Positions 45,312 through 55,255 of a stretch of DNA of 64,000 nt are shown here, one piece after another (position 1 is the stretch's first letter; each line of letters begins with the position of its first letter). Source of the DNA: Pontivivens insulae (GTDB lineage: Bacteria; Pseudomonadota; Alphaproteobacteria; Rhodobacterales; Rhodobacteraceae); NCBI RefSeq assembly GCF_900302495.1, contig NZ_OMKW01000003.1, forward strand, positions 372,001 to 436,000. The letters are read 5' to 3'. The position numbers and the translations under genes are program-made. The notes beneath the pieces are model-generated. The model ran no database searches. It was not told where the DNA came from and saw only the letters and a program-made list of their open reading frames with translations.

Positions 45312-45341
45312 TGTGATCACACGAAATACGCTGTGATCACA
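45312..45341. promoter_or_regulatory. Twin palindromes TGTGATCACA upstream of sdhCDAB
   Basis: Two perfect 10-base palindromes TGTGATCACA at 45312-45321 and 45332-45341, exactly 20 bases apart (two helical turns). They lie about 140 bases before sdhC, and 19 bases after the stop of the upstream gene. The pattern suits a dimer pair of a GntR or CRP/FNR-type regulator; identity unknown. Confidence 0.6.
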
Positions 45342-45482
45342 AATTTCAGTCCTGCGTCAACTTCTCGCGAATTTTACCCTGCACTGCGGCATTGAACGCT
45401 TTGGCGGATGGGCTGTTTCCTCTAAGTTACCGCGAAACGCAGCTGGGGAGTAGCTGCGTCTGACAATCTGGAAGGAGTTCGC

Positions 45483-45866
45483 ATGGCCGACGTGAACCGG
45501 GGAAACCGACCGCTTTCGCCGCATCTGACGATCTACAAGCCGCAATGGACCTCGATGACGTCGATTGTAACGCGGATCACCGGCAATGCCCTGATCGTTG
45601 CGGGCTTGATGATCGTCTGGTGGTTTGTCGCATTGGCCAGCGGCCCTGAGGCTTTCGCAACTGCAAACGGCTTCATCACATCCTGGTTTGGCGATCTGGT
45701 CATGTTCCTGTCGCTCTGGGCGATCTGGTATCACCTGCTGGCCGGTTTGCGTCATCTCTATTGGGACACAGGTCGTGGGCTTGAGATCGAGACCGCCGAG
45801 AAGCTGGGCAAAGCCGTTGTCGCGGGCTCACTTGTCCTGACCGTCCTCTCCGCACTCGCACTGTGA
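45483..45866 (+). CDS. sdhC: Succinate dehydrogenase cytochrome b556 subunit
   Basis: 127 residues with three membrane helices. RPLSPHLTIYKPQWTSMTSIVTRITGNAL holds the quinone-site region (SxxSIxxRxTG). The haem His is in WYHLLAGLRHLYWDTG. It anchors SdhAB to the membrane with SdhD. AGGAG lies upstream of ATG 45483. Confidence 0.95.
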   Translation: MADVNRGNRPLSPHLTIYKPQWTSMTSIVTRITGNALIVAGLMIVWWFVALASGPEAFATANGFITSWFGDLVMFLSLWAIWYHLLAGLRHLYWDTGRGLEIETAEKLGKAVVAGSLVLTVLSALAL

Positions 45867-45878
45867 AGGAACCGGATC

Positions 45879-46250
45879 ATGAGCTTCATTACAGATCGCA
45901 AACGGGTAGACGGGCTGGGATCGGCCAAGGACGGAACAGAACATGCATGGCGCATGAAACTGTCCTCCATAGGGCTGACCATTCTCGTTCCCCTGTTCAT
46001 CTTCACGTTTGGCGCTGCCTATGGCGGCAGCTATGAAGATGTACTCACCTACTATTCCAGCCCCTTCCCGGCGTTGGTCGCGGCACTGACACTGACAGTC
46101 GGCTGGCTGCATTTCAAAGACGGCGTGCAGGTCCTGATCGAGGATTACACCCACGGGCTGACCCGCACCGGGCTGATCGTCGCGATGACCTGCCTGAGCT
46201 ATGCGATGGTCGCCGCCTCGCTCTACGCCATTGTGCGTCTCGCGCTCTGA
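45879..46250 (+). CDS. sdhD: Succinate dehydrogenase membrane anchor subunit
   Basis: 123 residues, three membrane helices. ALTLTVGWLHFKDGVQVLIEDYTHG contains the haem-ligand His and the conserved GVQVLIEDYxH that contacts quinone. The N-terminus FITDRKRVDGLGSAKDGTEHAWRMKLSS is the usual short cytoplasmic start. It begins 12 bases after sdhC. Confidence 0.95.
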   Translation: MSFITDRKRVDGLGSAKDGTEHAWRMKLSSIGLTILVPLFIFTFGAAYGGSYEDVLTYYSSPFPALVAALTLTVGWLHFKDGVQVLIEDYTHGLTRTGLIVAMTCLSYAMVAASLYAIVRLAL

Positions 46251-46263
46251 GAGGATTTCCTGA

Positions 46264-48069
46264 ATGTCTGCTTACGAATTTACCGATCACGTCTATGACG
46301 TCGTAGTCGTCGGCGCAGGTGGTGCCGGTCTGCGCGCCACGCTTGGCATGGCCGAGCAGGGCCTGCGTACGGCCTGTATCTCCAAGGTCTTTCCGACTCG
46401 CTCCCACACTGTTGCCGCACAAGGCGGGATCGCTGCGTCGCTGTCGAACATGGGCCCCGACAACTGGCAGTGGCATATGTATGACACCGTCAAAGGGTCC
46501 GACTGGCTGGGCGACACCGACGCGATGGAATATCTCGCGCGCGAAGCGCCCAAGGCGGTCTATGAGTTGGAGCATTATGGTGTTCCATTCTCCCGCACCG
46601 AAGAAGGCAAAATCTACCAACGCCCCTTCGGCGGTCACACCACCGAGTTCGGTGAGGGCCCTCCTGTGCAGCGCACCTGTGCGGCCGCTGACCGGACCGG
46701 CCACGCCATCTTGCACACGCTCTACGGCCAGTCGCTGAAACAGCAGGCCGAGTTCTATATCGAGTATTTTGCGACCGACCTGATCATGTCCGAGGACGGG
46801 CAGTGCCAGGGTGTGATCGCGTGGAAACTCGACGATGGCACGATGCATCGCTTCTCTGCCAAGACAGTCGTTCTGGCCACCGGCGGCTACGGACGCGCTT
46901 ATTTCTCCGCCACCTCCGCGCATACCTGCACCGGCGATGGCGGCGGCATGGTGGCCCGTCAGGGCCTGCCCCTCCAGGATATGGAGTTCGTGCAGTTCCA
47001 CCCCACCGGCATCTACGGCGCAGGCTGCCTGATCACAGAGGGCGCACGCGGCGAAGGCGGATACCTCACCAACTCTGAGGGTGAGCGCTTCATGGAGCGC
47101 TACGCGCCGACCTACAAGGACCTTGCGTCTCGCGATGTCGTTTCCCGCTGCATGACGATGGAGATCCGCGAGGGTCGCGGCGTCGGCAAGGACGGCGACC
47201 ATATTCACCTGCATCTCGATCACCTGCCGGCCGATGCTCTGGCCGAACGCCTGCCAGGTATTTCTGAGAGCGCCCGCATCTTCGCCGGTGTGGACGTAAC
47301 GAAAGAGCCGATCCCGGTTCTGCCGACGGTGCATTACAACATGGGCGGCATTCCCACGAACTATTGGGGTGAGGTGCTGAATCCGACCGCCGATGACCCT
47401 GATCGGATTGTACCGGGCTTGATGGCTGTTGGTGAAGCAGGCTGTGCCAGTGTGCATGGCGCAAACCGCCTCGGCTCCAACTCGCTCATCGACCTTGTGG
47501 TCTTCGGTCGTGCAGCAGCGATCAAGGCGGGCACGGTTGTCGATCCAAACGCTGCGAACCCGGATATGAACGCGGCCTCCGTCGAAATGGCGATGGATCG
47601 GTTCGATGCGATGCGCAATGCGGATGGCGGCACGCCAACCGCCGAGCTGCGCCTCGACATGCAAAAGGCCATGCAGGCTGATGCGGCGGTCTTCCGCACC
47701 GACAAAACCCTCGCCGAGGGCGTTGAGAAGATGGAAGCCATCGCAAACCGCATGGACGACATCAAGGTGACCGACCGCTCGCTGATCTGGAACTCCGACC
47801 TGATGGAGAGCCTTGAGCTTGCCAACCTGATGCCGAACGCTCTTGCCACCGTGGTTGCAGCAGAGGCGCGGAAAGAGAGCCGTGGCGCGCATGCCCATGA
47901 GGATTATCCAGATCGCGATGACGAGAACTGGCGCGTTCACTCGCTGGCGGTCGTCGATGGTGCAAAGACCACGCTGACCACCCGCCCGGTCCACCTTGAT
48001 CCGCTGACAAAGCAGGACGAGGGCGGCATTGACCTGAAGAAGATCGCCCCCAAGGCGCGCGTGTATTGA
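46264..48069 (+). CDS. sdhA: Succinate dehydrogenase flavoprotein subunit
   Basis: 601 residues, full length. It oxidises succinate to fumarate. [17 protein letters not shown] is the FAD Rossmann start, and the covalent FAD His is in [23 protein letters not shown] and the active-site Arg/His stretches follow, with [18 protein letters not shown] and the C-terminal [18 protein letters not shown] closing the fold. It is cytoplasmic, bound to SdhB. Confidence 0.97.
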   Translation: MSAYEFTDHVYDVVVVGAGGAGLRATLGMAEQGLRTACISKVFPTRSHTVAAQGGIAASLSNMGPDNWQWHMYDTVKGSDWLGDTDAMEYLAREAPKAVYELEHYGVPFSRTEEGKIYQRPFGGHTTEFGEGPPVQRTCAAADRTGHAILHTLYGQSLKQQAEFYIEYFATDLIMSEDGQCQGVIAWKLDDGTMHRFSAKTVVLATGGYGRAYFSATSAHTCTGDGGGMVARQGLPLQDMEFVQFHPTGIYGAGCLITEGARGEGGYLTNSEGERFMERYAPTYKDLASRDVVSRCMTMEIREGRGVGKDGDHIHLHLDHLPADALAERLPGISESARIFAGVDVTKEPIPVLPTVHYNMGGIPTNYWGEVLNPTADDPDRIVPGLMAVGEAGCASVHGANRLGSNSLIDLVVFGRAAAIKAGTVVDPNAANPDMNAASVEMAMDRFDAMRNADGGTPTAELRLDMQKAMQADAAVFRTDKTLAEGVEKMEAIANRMDDIKVTDRSLIWNSDLMESLELANLMPNALATVVAAEARKESRGAHAHEDYPDRDDENWRVHSLAVVDGAKTTLTTRPVHLDPLTKQDEGGIDLKKIAPKARVY

Positions 48070-48081
48070 GGAGACGAACAG

Positions 48082-48861
48082 ATGGTTGAACTAGCCCTCC
48101 CGAAGAACTCCCGCATCACGACTGGCAAGACATGGCCGCGCCCGCTCAATGCAACGAATGTGCGGACGTTCAAGATCTACCGCTGGGATCCCGATACGGG
48201 TGAGAACCCACGGCTCGACACGTATTTCGTGAATATGGACGAATGCGGACCGATGGTTCTGGACGCTCTGATCAAGATCAAGAACGAGATTGATCCGACG
48301 CTTACCTTCCGGCGCTCCTGTCGCGAAGGGATCTGTGGCTCGTGCGCGATGAATATCGGCGGGATTAACACGCTGGCCTGTATCTATGGCCTTGATGAGG
48401 TGAAAGGCGATGTTGCGATCTATCCGCTGCCGCACATGCCGGTGGTCAAGGATCTGATCCCCGATCTCACCCACTTCTACGCCCAACATGCGTCTATCAT
48501 GCCATGGCTTGAAACGAAGACGAACCGCCCCGCAAAGGAATGGCGTCAGTCCATCGAGGATCGCAAGAAGCTCGACGGTCTTTATGAGTGTGTGATGTGC
48601 GCAAGCTGTTCCACCTCTTGCCCCTCCTACTGGTGGAACGGCGATCGCTATCTTGGCCCGGCAGCGCTGTTGCACGCCTATCGCTGGATCATCGACAGCC
48701 GGGACGAGGCTACGGGTGAGCGGCTTGACCAGCTTGAAGACCCGTTCAAGCTCTATCGGTGCCACACGATCATGAATTGTACGAAGACTTGCCCGAAAGG
48801 TCTGAATCCGGCGAAATCCATCGCCGAAATCAAGAAGATGATGATCGAACGGCGGGTTTGA
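48082..48861 (+). CDS. sdhB: Succinate dehydrogenase iron-sulfur subunit
   Basis: 259 residues. It carries 2Fe-2S, 4Fe-4S and 3Fe-4S clusters: [28 protein letters not shown] and [19 protein letters not shown]. It connects SdhA to the membrane quinone site. It ends the operon, followed by a terminator at 48883. Confidence 0.97.
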   Translation: MVELALPKNSRITTGKTWPRPLNATNVRTFKIYRWDPDTGENPRLDTYFVNMDECGPMVLDALIKIKNEIDPTLTFRRSCREGICGSCAMNIGGINTLACIYGLDEVKGDVAIYPLPHMPVVKDLIPDLTHFYAQHASIMPWLETKTNRPAKEWRQSIEDRKKLDGLYECVMCASCSTSCPSYWWNGDRYLGPAALLHAYRWIIDSRDEATGERLDQLEDPFKLYRCHTIMNCTKTCPKGLNPAKSIAEIKKMMIERRV

Positions 48862-48882
48862 GCTCCCCCGACAGCTTATGCG

Positions 48883-48909
48883 AAGGCCCCGGTGGAAATC
48901 GGGGCCTTT
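48883..48909 (+). terminator. sdhCDAB terminator
   Basis: AAGGCCCCG and CGGGGCCTT arms (48883-48891 and 48900-48908) around GTGGAAAT, followed by TG and T. A strong stem just before the convergent DUF1304 gene. Confidence 0.8.
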
Positions 48910-48915
48910 GTCGTT

Positions 48916-49287
48916 TCAGGCCCGTCCGCGCAGCCACCACAGCGCAAGCCCGATCGTTGCGGGCACGGTCTGAACGTAGAGGATCGAGAACGACGCGGTT
49001 GCAGCCCCGAAGACACCAGCGACAAAGACACAGCCCAAAAAGAATGTCGCAACATTTTGCTGCCAGGATCTGTTCTGGATCACAACAACCCACAACAATC
49101 CCGCGGCCAGAAATGCGTTGTATAGGCCCTGGTTCGCGGCGAGGGTTGTGGTCTGCGCAAAGAGGTCATCGGGGAAGCTGGCAAACACTTCGGGTCCACG
49201 CGTCTCCCACGCAAAGATTTCAAACCACGCGATATAGAAATGAAGCGCTGCGATAAGCAACGTGACAGTGAGTGCTGCGATGCGCAT
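48916..49287 (-). CDS. DUF1304 membrane protein
   Basis: 123 residues with four membrane helices. ALHFYIAWFEIFAWET, LAANQGLYNAFLAAGLLW and GVFGAATASFSILYVQTVPATIGLALWW follow the DUF1304 pattern of a small four-helix integral membrane protein with conserved ANQGLYN. No function known. It shares a strand with the secreted gene 18 bases upstream. Confidence 0.9.
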   Translation of the reverse strand: MRIAALTVTLLIAALHFYIAWFEIFAWETRGPEVFASFPDDLFAQTTTLAANQGLYNAFLAAGLLWVVVIQNRSWQQNVATFFLGCVFVAGVFGAATASFSILYVQTVPATIGLALWWLRGRA

Positions 49288-49304
49288 GAAAGGTCTCCCC
49301 CCGA

Positions 49305-49868
49305 TCACATCAGCATGTCGGCCTCGCCGGCCGAGGTAAAGACGCGGATGTAATCTCCCGGCGAAGACCCTGCCCAATAGACCCAAAGACGTCGGGGGTC
49401 TTCCGGGTCGATCCACACCTGATCGCCTGCCTCCAGCCCGCGCATATGCGTGCTGATATAGTCGACCGCATTGTTCGAGAGATAGTCGGTCGCAGCCATC
49501 GTATCCTGCTGAGCGGCAATCCCCAGTATCGTTGCATCAAAATCGACATAGCCGATGTGAACACCCGAGAGACTGTCAAAGAACACATAGTGGCTCGCAA
49601 CACGCGTTCCGGCACGGATGAAGTTCTGCCCAATGCCGATATCAACGCGGACGGGTTCAACCAGCACGATGTCCTGATCCTCGTCAAACGCATACAGATG
49701 ATCCGTATTGAACGTGTCCTGGCCCACCGAAAACGGCTGAGACGTATCAAGGATTTGGAAACTGCCATTCCCGCTTTGCCGAACGATGGCACCACCAATC
49801 ACATGGGCCTGAATGGGTCCGGCAAAGATTAGCAGGGCCGCTAGGGCGGTAAGAAAAGGGCGATGCAT
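49305..49868 (-). CDS. Secreted beta-rich protein, unknown
   Basis: 187 residues. The signal peptide MHRPFLTALAALLIFAGPIQA leaves a mature start HVIGGAIVRQ. The domain is all-beta in character (FQILDTSQPFSVGQDTFNTDHLYAFDEDQDIVLVEPVRVDIG, AGTRVASHYVFFDSLSG), ending in LWVYWAGSSPGDYIRVFT. A few exported proteins of similar make-up carry a PEP-CTERM anchor; none is present here. Not recognised further. Confidence 0.75.
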   Translation of the reverse strand: MHRPFLTALAALLIFAGPIQAHVIGGAIVRQSGNGSFQILDTSQPFSVGQDTFNTDHLYAFDEDQDIVLVEPVRVDIGIGQNFIRAGTRVASHYVFFDSLSGVHIGYVDFDATILGIAAQQDTMAATDYLSNNAVDYISTHMRGLEAGDQVWIDPEDPRRLWVYWAGSSPGDYIRVFTSAGEADMLM

Positions 49869-49955
49869 CCGTGATCTCCTCCGATCAGGTCACCCGCAGG
49901 CTAGAGGCCACCAGCCAACGACGCAGCCCCCGCTCGCGCAAACGTGTTCCTTGAA

Positions 49956-50615
49956 TCAGACGGCGACCTGGCCGACGCCCAGTGTGATCGCGATGTAAAA
50001 GCAAGCCGATGCCGCCAGAACGAAGCCGTGCCAGATCGCGTTAGAGAATTTGAGCGCTTCCCATCGGTAGAAAACCACCCCAACCGTGTACAGCAAACCA
50101 CCTGCAACGATCATAGCCGACGCGAGGACGGGCAGCAGGCCAAACAGAGTCCAGATCACACCGATCCCCATCCAACCCATCGCGAGATAGAGCAAGACGC
50201 CGCCCCACCCCTGGACTTGCCAAAAGAACAGTTTGCGCACCACACCAATGGCCGCAATGCTCCAGATCGCGGCCAGAACGATGTAGGAAGATGTCGTGCC
50301 AAGCATCACGACGAATGGCGTGTATGTTCCCGCAATCATGACAAAGATGGCCGCATGGTCGACACGCCGGAAAATGGGCCGCAGACGTTCCCAAGGCGTC
50401 ATGTGATAGAGCGCCGAGGCGACAAATGTGAGGATCAGGCCGGTGCCATAGATCGAGACGGCGGCGATCTCTCCACCTGTCGCACCGATGGCGGCCCATA
50501 TGATCAGGGCCGTTGCCCCCACGATGGCTGCAATCACACCGAGCAGATGAACAATGCCATCGGCCACTTTCTCTCCGGAGCTATAGTCCGGGTATCCATC
50601 ATCTGTCGTATTCAT
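49956..50615 (-). CDS. Hemolysin III family (YqfA-like) membrane protein
   Basis: 219 residues with seven membrane helices. EKVADGIVHLLGVIAAIVG at the N-terminus, SALYHMTPWERLRPIFRRVDHAAIFVMIAGTYTPF in the middle and VLLYLAMGWMG later are the PAQR/hemolysin-III signature (SxxYH, HxxxxxGxYTP, His near the C-terminus). Bacterial members are generally thought to be lipid or ceramidase-type hydrolases; haemolysis is a historical name. Confidence 0.9.
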   Translation of the reverse strand: MNTTDDGYPDYSSGEKVADGIVHLLGVIAAIVGATALIIWAAIGATGGEIAAVSIYGTGLILTFVASALYHMTPWERLRPIFRRVDHAAIFVMIAGTYTPFVVMLGTTSSYIVLAAIWSIAAIGVVRKLFFWQVQGWGGVLLYLAMGWMGIGVIWTLFGLLPVLASAMIVAGGLLYTVGVVFYRWEALKFSNAIWHGFVLAASACFYIAITLGVGQVAV

Positions 50616-50695
50616 GGACTCACGCTATCCCGCGCGTCCATGCCCGGCGACCAACAAGTGCGAGAGCTAACGTTAGGTAAGATGACTGTTCCCGG

Positions 50696-51793
50696 TCAGT
50701 TGTCCGTCAACCAGCCCGCCGACCGCATCTCGTGCAGACGACTTGCCGTGCGCTGAAATTCAAACGCTCCTGTCCCCTCTGGGTAGAGCGCGTCCGGCTC
50801 CGCCGCAGCCGACACGATCAGTCCGGTTCGTGCCTCATAGAGCGCATCAATCAACGTGACAAAGCGCTTGGCCTCGTTGGGTTGTGTTTTGCCCAGTAGC
50901 GGAACGTCCTCAACGAACAGCACACGCACCGCCTCCGCAATAGCCAGATAATCACCCGGCCCCAGCGGCTGCCCACAGAACTGCGCAAAAGTTCCGCGCC
51001 CAACGCCATTGCGAACCGCTGGGATTGTGACATCTCGCCCTTTGCGTCGCAGGACAAGCGGCTCTGCCGGTCCTGCTGACATCTCATCCCACAGCGCATT
51101 GAACCGGTGGTCACAGTCTTGCCCGGTGAAATAGGTTTCCTGACCCGCGAGGCGTCCCGTGCGGTGATCCTCTGCGCCAGCGAGTTCATGGACCTCCATT
51201 CGGTCCTTGATAAGGTCGATGAACGGCAGAAAAAGCTGTCTGTTCAGTCCGTCCTTGTACAGCGCGTCGGGATGACGATTGGAGGTTGCGACGATGATTG
51301 TCCCAGCTTCAAAAAGCTTTTCGAACAGACGGCCCACCAACATCGCATCGGTGATATCGGTGATCTGCATTTCATCAAAACACAGCAAAGTGGCCTCGTC
51401 CGCGACCTGACGTGCAACTGGTCCAACCGGGTCGGCGCCCCCTTCGGATCGCGCCTGGGCGATACGATCATGGATGTCCTGCATGAACGCATGGAAATGC
51501 ACGCGGCGTTTTGCTGCGACTGGTGCCGTCTCAAAGAACAGGTCCATCAGCATCGACTTGCCCCGCCCCACGCCCCCATAGAGGTACAGACCGGGCACCG
51601 AGGCTTCCCTCGTCCGCTCCCGACCCCAGCCAAACAGTCCCAAACGCACCTTCTTCCCTGCCTTCGGATCGTAATCCGTCAGGCGGGCATGAAGCAGCTG
51701 CAACTTTTCAACAGCCAGTCGCTGGTCGGCGTCCGGTTCGAGCACCTCATTTGTGATCATGGCGCGATAGCGGGGAAGCGGTCCTTCGGTCAT
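50696..51793 (-). CDS. zapE: Cell division ATPase ZapE (AFG1-like)
   Basis: 365 residues. LYLYGGVGRGKSMLMDLF is Walker A, LLCFDEMQITDITDAM is the Walker B-like acidic stretch, and TSNRHPDALYKDGLNRQLFLPFI the sensor region. AFG1-type P-loop ATPases act in FtsZ ring stability (ZapE) in bacteria and at the inner membrane in mitochondria. Divergent from the MFS gene across about 120 bases. Confidence 0.93.
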   Translation of the reverse strand: MTEGPLPRYRAMITNEVLEPDADQRLAVEKLQLLHARLTDYDPKAGKKVRLGLFGWGRERTREASVPGLYLYGGVGRGKSMLMDLFFETAPVAAKRRVHFHAFMQDIHDRIAQARSEGGADPVGPVARQVADEATLLCFDEMQITDITDAMLVGRLFEKLFEAGTIIVATSNRHPDALYKDGLNRQLFLPFIDLIKDRMEVHELAGAEDHRTGRLAGQETYFTGQDCDHRFNALWDEMSAGPAEPLVLRRKGRDVTIPAVRNGVGRGTFAQFCGQPLGPGDYLAIAEAVRVLFVEDVPLLGKTQPNEAKRFVTLIDALYEARTGLIVSAAAEPDALYPEGTGAFEFQRTASRLHEMRSAGWLTDN

Positions 51794-51916
51794 GCCACTT
51801 CGATACAGAGCAATTCTGGCGAGAGCCAGTCCCCTCGCTTCAGTCTATCAGGGTACAATTCGATGATTGCACGTGCCCAACTCAGCACTTTAGCGTCAAT
51901 GGCGCAGGAGAATGAG

Positions 51917-53152
51917 ATGACCCAATCGCGCCTTATTACCCCCGTTTTGATCGGTGGCTCGCTGATCATGCTGATCGGCTTTGGCATTCGCGCCAGCTTC
52001 GGGGTGTTCCAGATACCAATCGCTGAAGATTTCGGCTGGTTACGGGCCGAGTTCTCTCTCGCCATCGCGATCCAGAATCTGGCATGGGGGATCGGTCAGC
52101 CAATTTTTGCGGCGATCGGTGAACGGTTCAGCGACCGAAAGGCCATCATTCTGGGCGCGCTGACCTATGCCGTCGGATTGGCTCTTTCAGCCTATGCCGT
52201 GACACCCGGCCAGATGCAGCTTCTTGAAATCCTCGTCGGTTTTGGCATCGCCGGAACAGGCTTCGGCGTCATTCTGGCCGTCGTCGGGCGGGCAACGGCG
52301 GACGAACATCGCTCTATGGCGCTGGGAATCGCGACGGCGGCCGGGTCCGCAGGGCAAGTGATCGGGCCGCCGGTCGCGGCAGCCCTCTTGGCCTATATGA
52401 CCTGGGCAGAGGTTTTCCTGATCTTTGCTGCGCTGATCCTGGCAGCGCTGGCATTCCTGCCTTTGATGAAGGTGCCTGCCCCTGCCTCCCAATCCGCCAT
52501 GGAGGAGACGATGGGGCAGATGCTGCGGCGGGCCTTTCGCGATCCGAGTTATACACTCATCTTCGTTGGCTTCTTTTCTTGCGGCTATCAGCTCGCCTTT
52601 GTCACTGCGCATTTCCCCGCTTTTGTCGCAGAGGTTTGCGGCCCAATCGCACCGGGCGGATTTCTGGACGGCATGGGCATCTCAGACACCAGAACCCTGG
52701 GCGCGTGGTCCATCGCCCTGATTGGCATCGCCAACATCGCAGGCACGATCCTTGCAGGTCGACTGGGCGCTCAATACAGTCGGAAATACCTGCTTGCCGG
52801 GATCTATACGGGACGGACAATCGTGGCCGCATTGTTCATCCTGATGCCGATGACGCCACTGACCGTGATCGTCTTTTCCATCACGATGGGATCGCTCTGG
52901 CTGGCCACAGTGCCGCTGACCTCGGGCCTGATCGCCCATATCTATGGCTTGCGCTATATGGGCACGCTCTACGGCATCGTCTTTTTCTCTCACCAGTTGG
53001 GCAGCTTCCTTGGCGTGTGGCTAGGTGGGGCGCTTTATGACCGGTTCGGAACCTACGACGCGGTGTGGTGGATTGGTGTCGGTGTCGGAGCATTCTCCGC
53101 CCTTGTCCACCTGCCGATCCGCGAGAAACGCCTCGATGCGCTGCCTGCCTAG
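51917..53152 (+). CDS. MFS transporter
   Basis: 411 residues with twelve membrane helices. The start is ATG 51917 with AGGAG seven bases upstream; the much longer open frame from 51107 is the antisense of zapE and is rejected. Loop 2-3 reads AAIGERFSDRKAIILG (MFS signature), and FGIAGTGFGVILAVVGRATADEHR fits monocarboxylate/oxalate-type carriers. The inner half shows GLRYMGTLYGIVFFSHQLGSFLGVWLGG. Its substrate cannot be named. Confidence 0.88.
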   Translation: MTQSRLITPVLIGGSLIMLIGFGIRASFGVFQIPIAEDFGWLRAEFSLAIAIQNLAWGIGQPIFAAIGERFSDRKAIILGALTYAVGLALSAYAVTPGQMQLLEILVGFGIAGTGFGVILAVVGRATADEHRSMALGIATAAGSAGQVIGPPVAAALLAYMTWAEVFLIFAALILAALAFLPLMKVPAPASQSAMEETMGQMLRRAFRDPSYTLIFVGFFSCGYQLAFVTAHFPAFVAEVCGPIAPGGFLDGMGISDTRTLGAWSIALIGIANIAGTILAGRLGAQYSRKYLLAGIYTGRTIVAALFILMPMTPLTVIVFSITMGSLWLATVPLTSGLIAHIYGLRYMGTLYGIVFFSHQLGSFLGVWLGGALYDRFGTYDAVWWIGVGVGAFSALVHLPIREKRLDALPA

Positions 53153-53655
53153 GATCGCCTGATCTCAAGCCCCCGGCCGATTTGGGCCGGTCGGGGAATG
53201 TCAGCATGATCCTCAAGCATTCTGGCCAACCGTGCCTGTGCCCAATCGGGATAGGGCACTGTGCGCCGCGCCGTCAGATCGACATTCACGGTCATCTGCT
53301 CGGCAACGCAGCGGACCTGCCCATCAACGCAGATCTGGGCACACCAGTGGATGCGCTTTTGGTCCCAGTCGAGCAAGAGTCCCCGCACCGTGAAGCGCTC
53401 TCCCTTCAGGATTTCGCCAAGGTAGTGGACATGCAACTGCACGACCATCGGCCCCTGTCCGTTAACCTTCGCATGGGCCTCACCAAGACCGAGATGATCA
53501 TCGAACAGGTGATCGGCCCCCCAATCGATCGCCATCGTGTAATAGGCCACGTTCACGTGCCCGTTATAGTCGATCCATTCGGCGGGCACCTCGCGTGACG
53601 GACTTTCAACTGGCGCGTCGTAGGGCCCGTCGTGACCGGAGGGTGCATGTGTCAT
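53149..53655 (-). CDS. Acyl-CoA thioesterase, 4HBT hotdog family
   Basis: 168 residues with one hotdog domain. PAEWIDYNGHVNVAYYTMAIDWGADHL carries the catalytic Asp/Asn-type loop (DYNGHVN), and VVQLHVHYLGEILKGERFTV is the central helix-strand. Members with this arrangement are thioesterases or carnitine-related thioesterase-like proteins. The stop overlaps the MFS stop region, and the start is divergent from the flavoenzyme. Confidence 0.85.
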   Translation of the reverse strand: MTHAPSGHDGPYDAPVESPSREVPAEWIDYNGHVNVAYYTMAIDWGADHLFDDHLGLGEAHAKVNGQGPMVVQLHVHYLGEILKGERFTVRGLLLDWDQKRIHWCAQICVDGQVRCVAEQMTVNVDLTARRTVPYPDWAQARLARMLEDHADIPRPAQIGRGLEIRRS

Positions 53656-53716
53656 GGCAGCATTCCTTTACTTGGCCAGCACACTCCGCCACTTTCCGGG
53701 CAACAGGAGGCCAACC

Positions 53717-55090
53717 ATGACCATAGAGACCGCACTCGAAGCCCTTGCCAAGCAATTTGGTGACCGTGTCCAGACAGGACACAGCGCGCGCGTTCTGCAT
53801 GGCGGCAACGAGAGCTATTTCGATGAAGTCCTGCCCGATGCCGTTCTCGCCCCCCGTTCAACAGAGGAGGTCAGCAGGATCGTACGGATCTGCGCCGAAC
53901 ATGGCTGTCCAATCATTCCGTGGGGCGTGGGCACCTCGCTTGAAGGGCACGCACTGGCGCTGAGCGGTGGCATCAGCCTCGATATGGGCGAGATGACAAA
54001 AGTGATCGAGATCAATGCCGAGGATATGGATGTTCGCGTCCAGCCTGGCTGTACGAGAGAGGCCCTGAATACCGAGCTGCGCGCGACGGGCCTGTTTTTC
54101 CCCGTCGATCCCGGCGCGAATGCAACGCTTGGCGGCATGGCGGCGACACGGGCGTCGGGCACAACCGCCGTCCGCTATGGCACGATGCGCGAGAACGTAA
54201 TGGCGCTGGAGGTTGTCCTCGCTGACGGCCGGATTATTCGCACCGGCAGTCGCGCCCGCAAGTCGTCAGCGGGCTACGATTTGACAAAGTTGATGATCGG
54301 GTCCGAGGGGACGCTCGGCATCATCACGGAACTGACGCTGCGCCTGCATGGACAGCCAGAAGCCGCCGCCTCGGCGATTTGCGCCTTCCCTGACATCGAA
54401 AGTGCCGTGGGCGCGGTCCAGACGACGATGCAGATGGGCGTACCGATGGCCCGCATCGAATTTCTCGATGCGGCCTGCATTCGTGCCGTAAACCGTGCAG
54501 ACAATAGAGCTTTGCCAGAGACACCCCATCTTTTCATGGAGTTTCACGGGTCAGAGGCTGCCGTCGCCGAACAGGCCGAGTCAGTGAGAGAGATCACGGC
54601 GGAGTTTGGCGGCAGCGCCTTTGATTGGTCCACTGATCATGCCGAAAGGGCCCGGCTTTGGCACGCCCGCCACAACGCCTACTACTCGGTAAAGGCCCTG
54701 CGCGCGGGATGTCAGGCCGTAACGACGGATGTCTGTGTTCCCATCAGCCGCCTGGCTGAAGCGGTGACGGAGACCACCGCCGATATCGAAGCCTCTCCCC
54801 TGCTTGGCCCGATTCTGGGGCATGTCGGCGACGGCAATTTTCACGCCGCACTTTTGATCGAGCCCGGAAATAGCGGCGAGCTTGCGGAAGCCAAGCGCCT
54901 GGCCCATCAGATGGCCGAGCGTGCCCTGCGCCTTGGCGGAACCGTGACGGGAGAACACGGCGTCGGCGTCGGGAAAATGAAATACATGACCCAGGAGCAC
55001 GGCGACGCCTGGCAGGTGATGGCCACCCTGAAACAGGCCCTGGACCCACAAAACATCCTCAACCCTGGCAAGGTTGTGGCAGTCAATTGA
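53717..55090 (+). CDS. FAD-linked oxidase, D-lactate/glycolate type
   Basis: 457 residues from ATG 53717, with AGGAGG upstream. The FAD_binding_4 domain reads PDAVLAPRSTEEVSRIVRICAEHGCPIIPWGVGTSLEGH and GGMAATRASGTTAVRYG. The C-terminal FAD-oxidase domain includes LGPILGHVGDGNFHAALL and GTVTGEHGVGVGKMKYM. GlcD and D-lactate dehydrogenases are near relatives; GlcE/GlcF partners are absent here, which favours a single-subunit D-2-hydroxyacid dehydrogenase. Confidence 0.88.
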   Translation: MTIETALEALAKQFGDRVQTGHSARVLHGGNESYFDEVLPDAVLAPRSTEEVSRIVRICAEHGCPIIPWGVGTSLEGHALALSGGISLDMGEMTKVIEINAEDMDVRVQPGCTREALNTELRATGLFFPVDPGANATLGGMAATRASGTTAVRYGTMRENVMALEVVLADGRIIRTGSRARKSSAGYDLTKLMIGSEGTLGIITELTLRLHGQPEAAASAICAFPDIESAVGAVQTTMQMGVPMARIEFLDAACIRAVNRADNRALPETPHLFMEFHGSEAAVAEQAESVREITAEFGGSAFDWSTDHAERARLWHARHNAYYSVKALRAGCQAVTTDVCVPISRLAEAVTETTADIEASPLLGPILGHVGDGNFHAALLIEPGNSGELAEAKRLAHQMAERALRLGGTVTGEHGVGVGKMKYMTQEHGDAWQVMATLKQALDPQNILNPGKVVAVN

Positions 55091-55105
55091 GATATGAGAG
55101 AATTT

Positions 55106-55180
55106 TGGCTCCGGCGGTAGGGATCGAACCTACGACCAATTGATTAACAGTCAACTGCTCTACCGCTGAGCTACGCCGGA
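55106..55180 (-). tRNA. tRNA-Asn (GTT anticodon)
   Basis: The 75-base cloverleaf on the minus strand starts TCCGGCG, with a D-arm GCTC...GAGC, anticodon arm CTGTTAA (anticodon GTT), TTCGATC in the T-loop and an encoded CCA end. All stems pair normally. Confidence 0.96.
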
Positions 55181-55255
55181 ACCGGGTCTCGATGAGACTG
55201 GCGGTGATCTAACAAAGGCGACCGGGGGCCGCAAGCGGTTTTCGACGAATTTTTT

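Noticed and set aside
46114-47994. 626-codon open frame antisense to sdhA
   Set aside because: Shadow of sdhA; no recognisable domain and it begins inside the sdhD/sdhA junction.
51107-51916. N-terminal extension of the MFS gene
   Set aside because: It is the antisense of zapE; ATG 51917 has a good SD and gives the normal MFS start.
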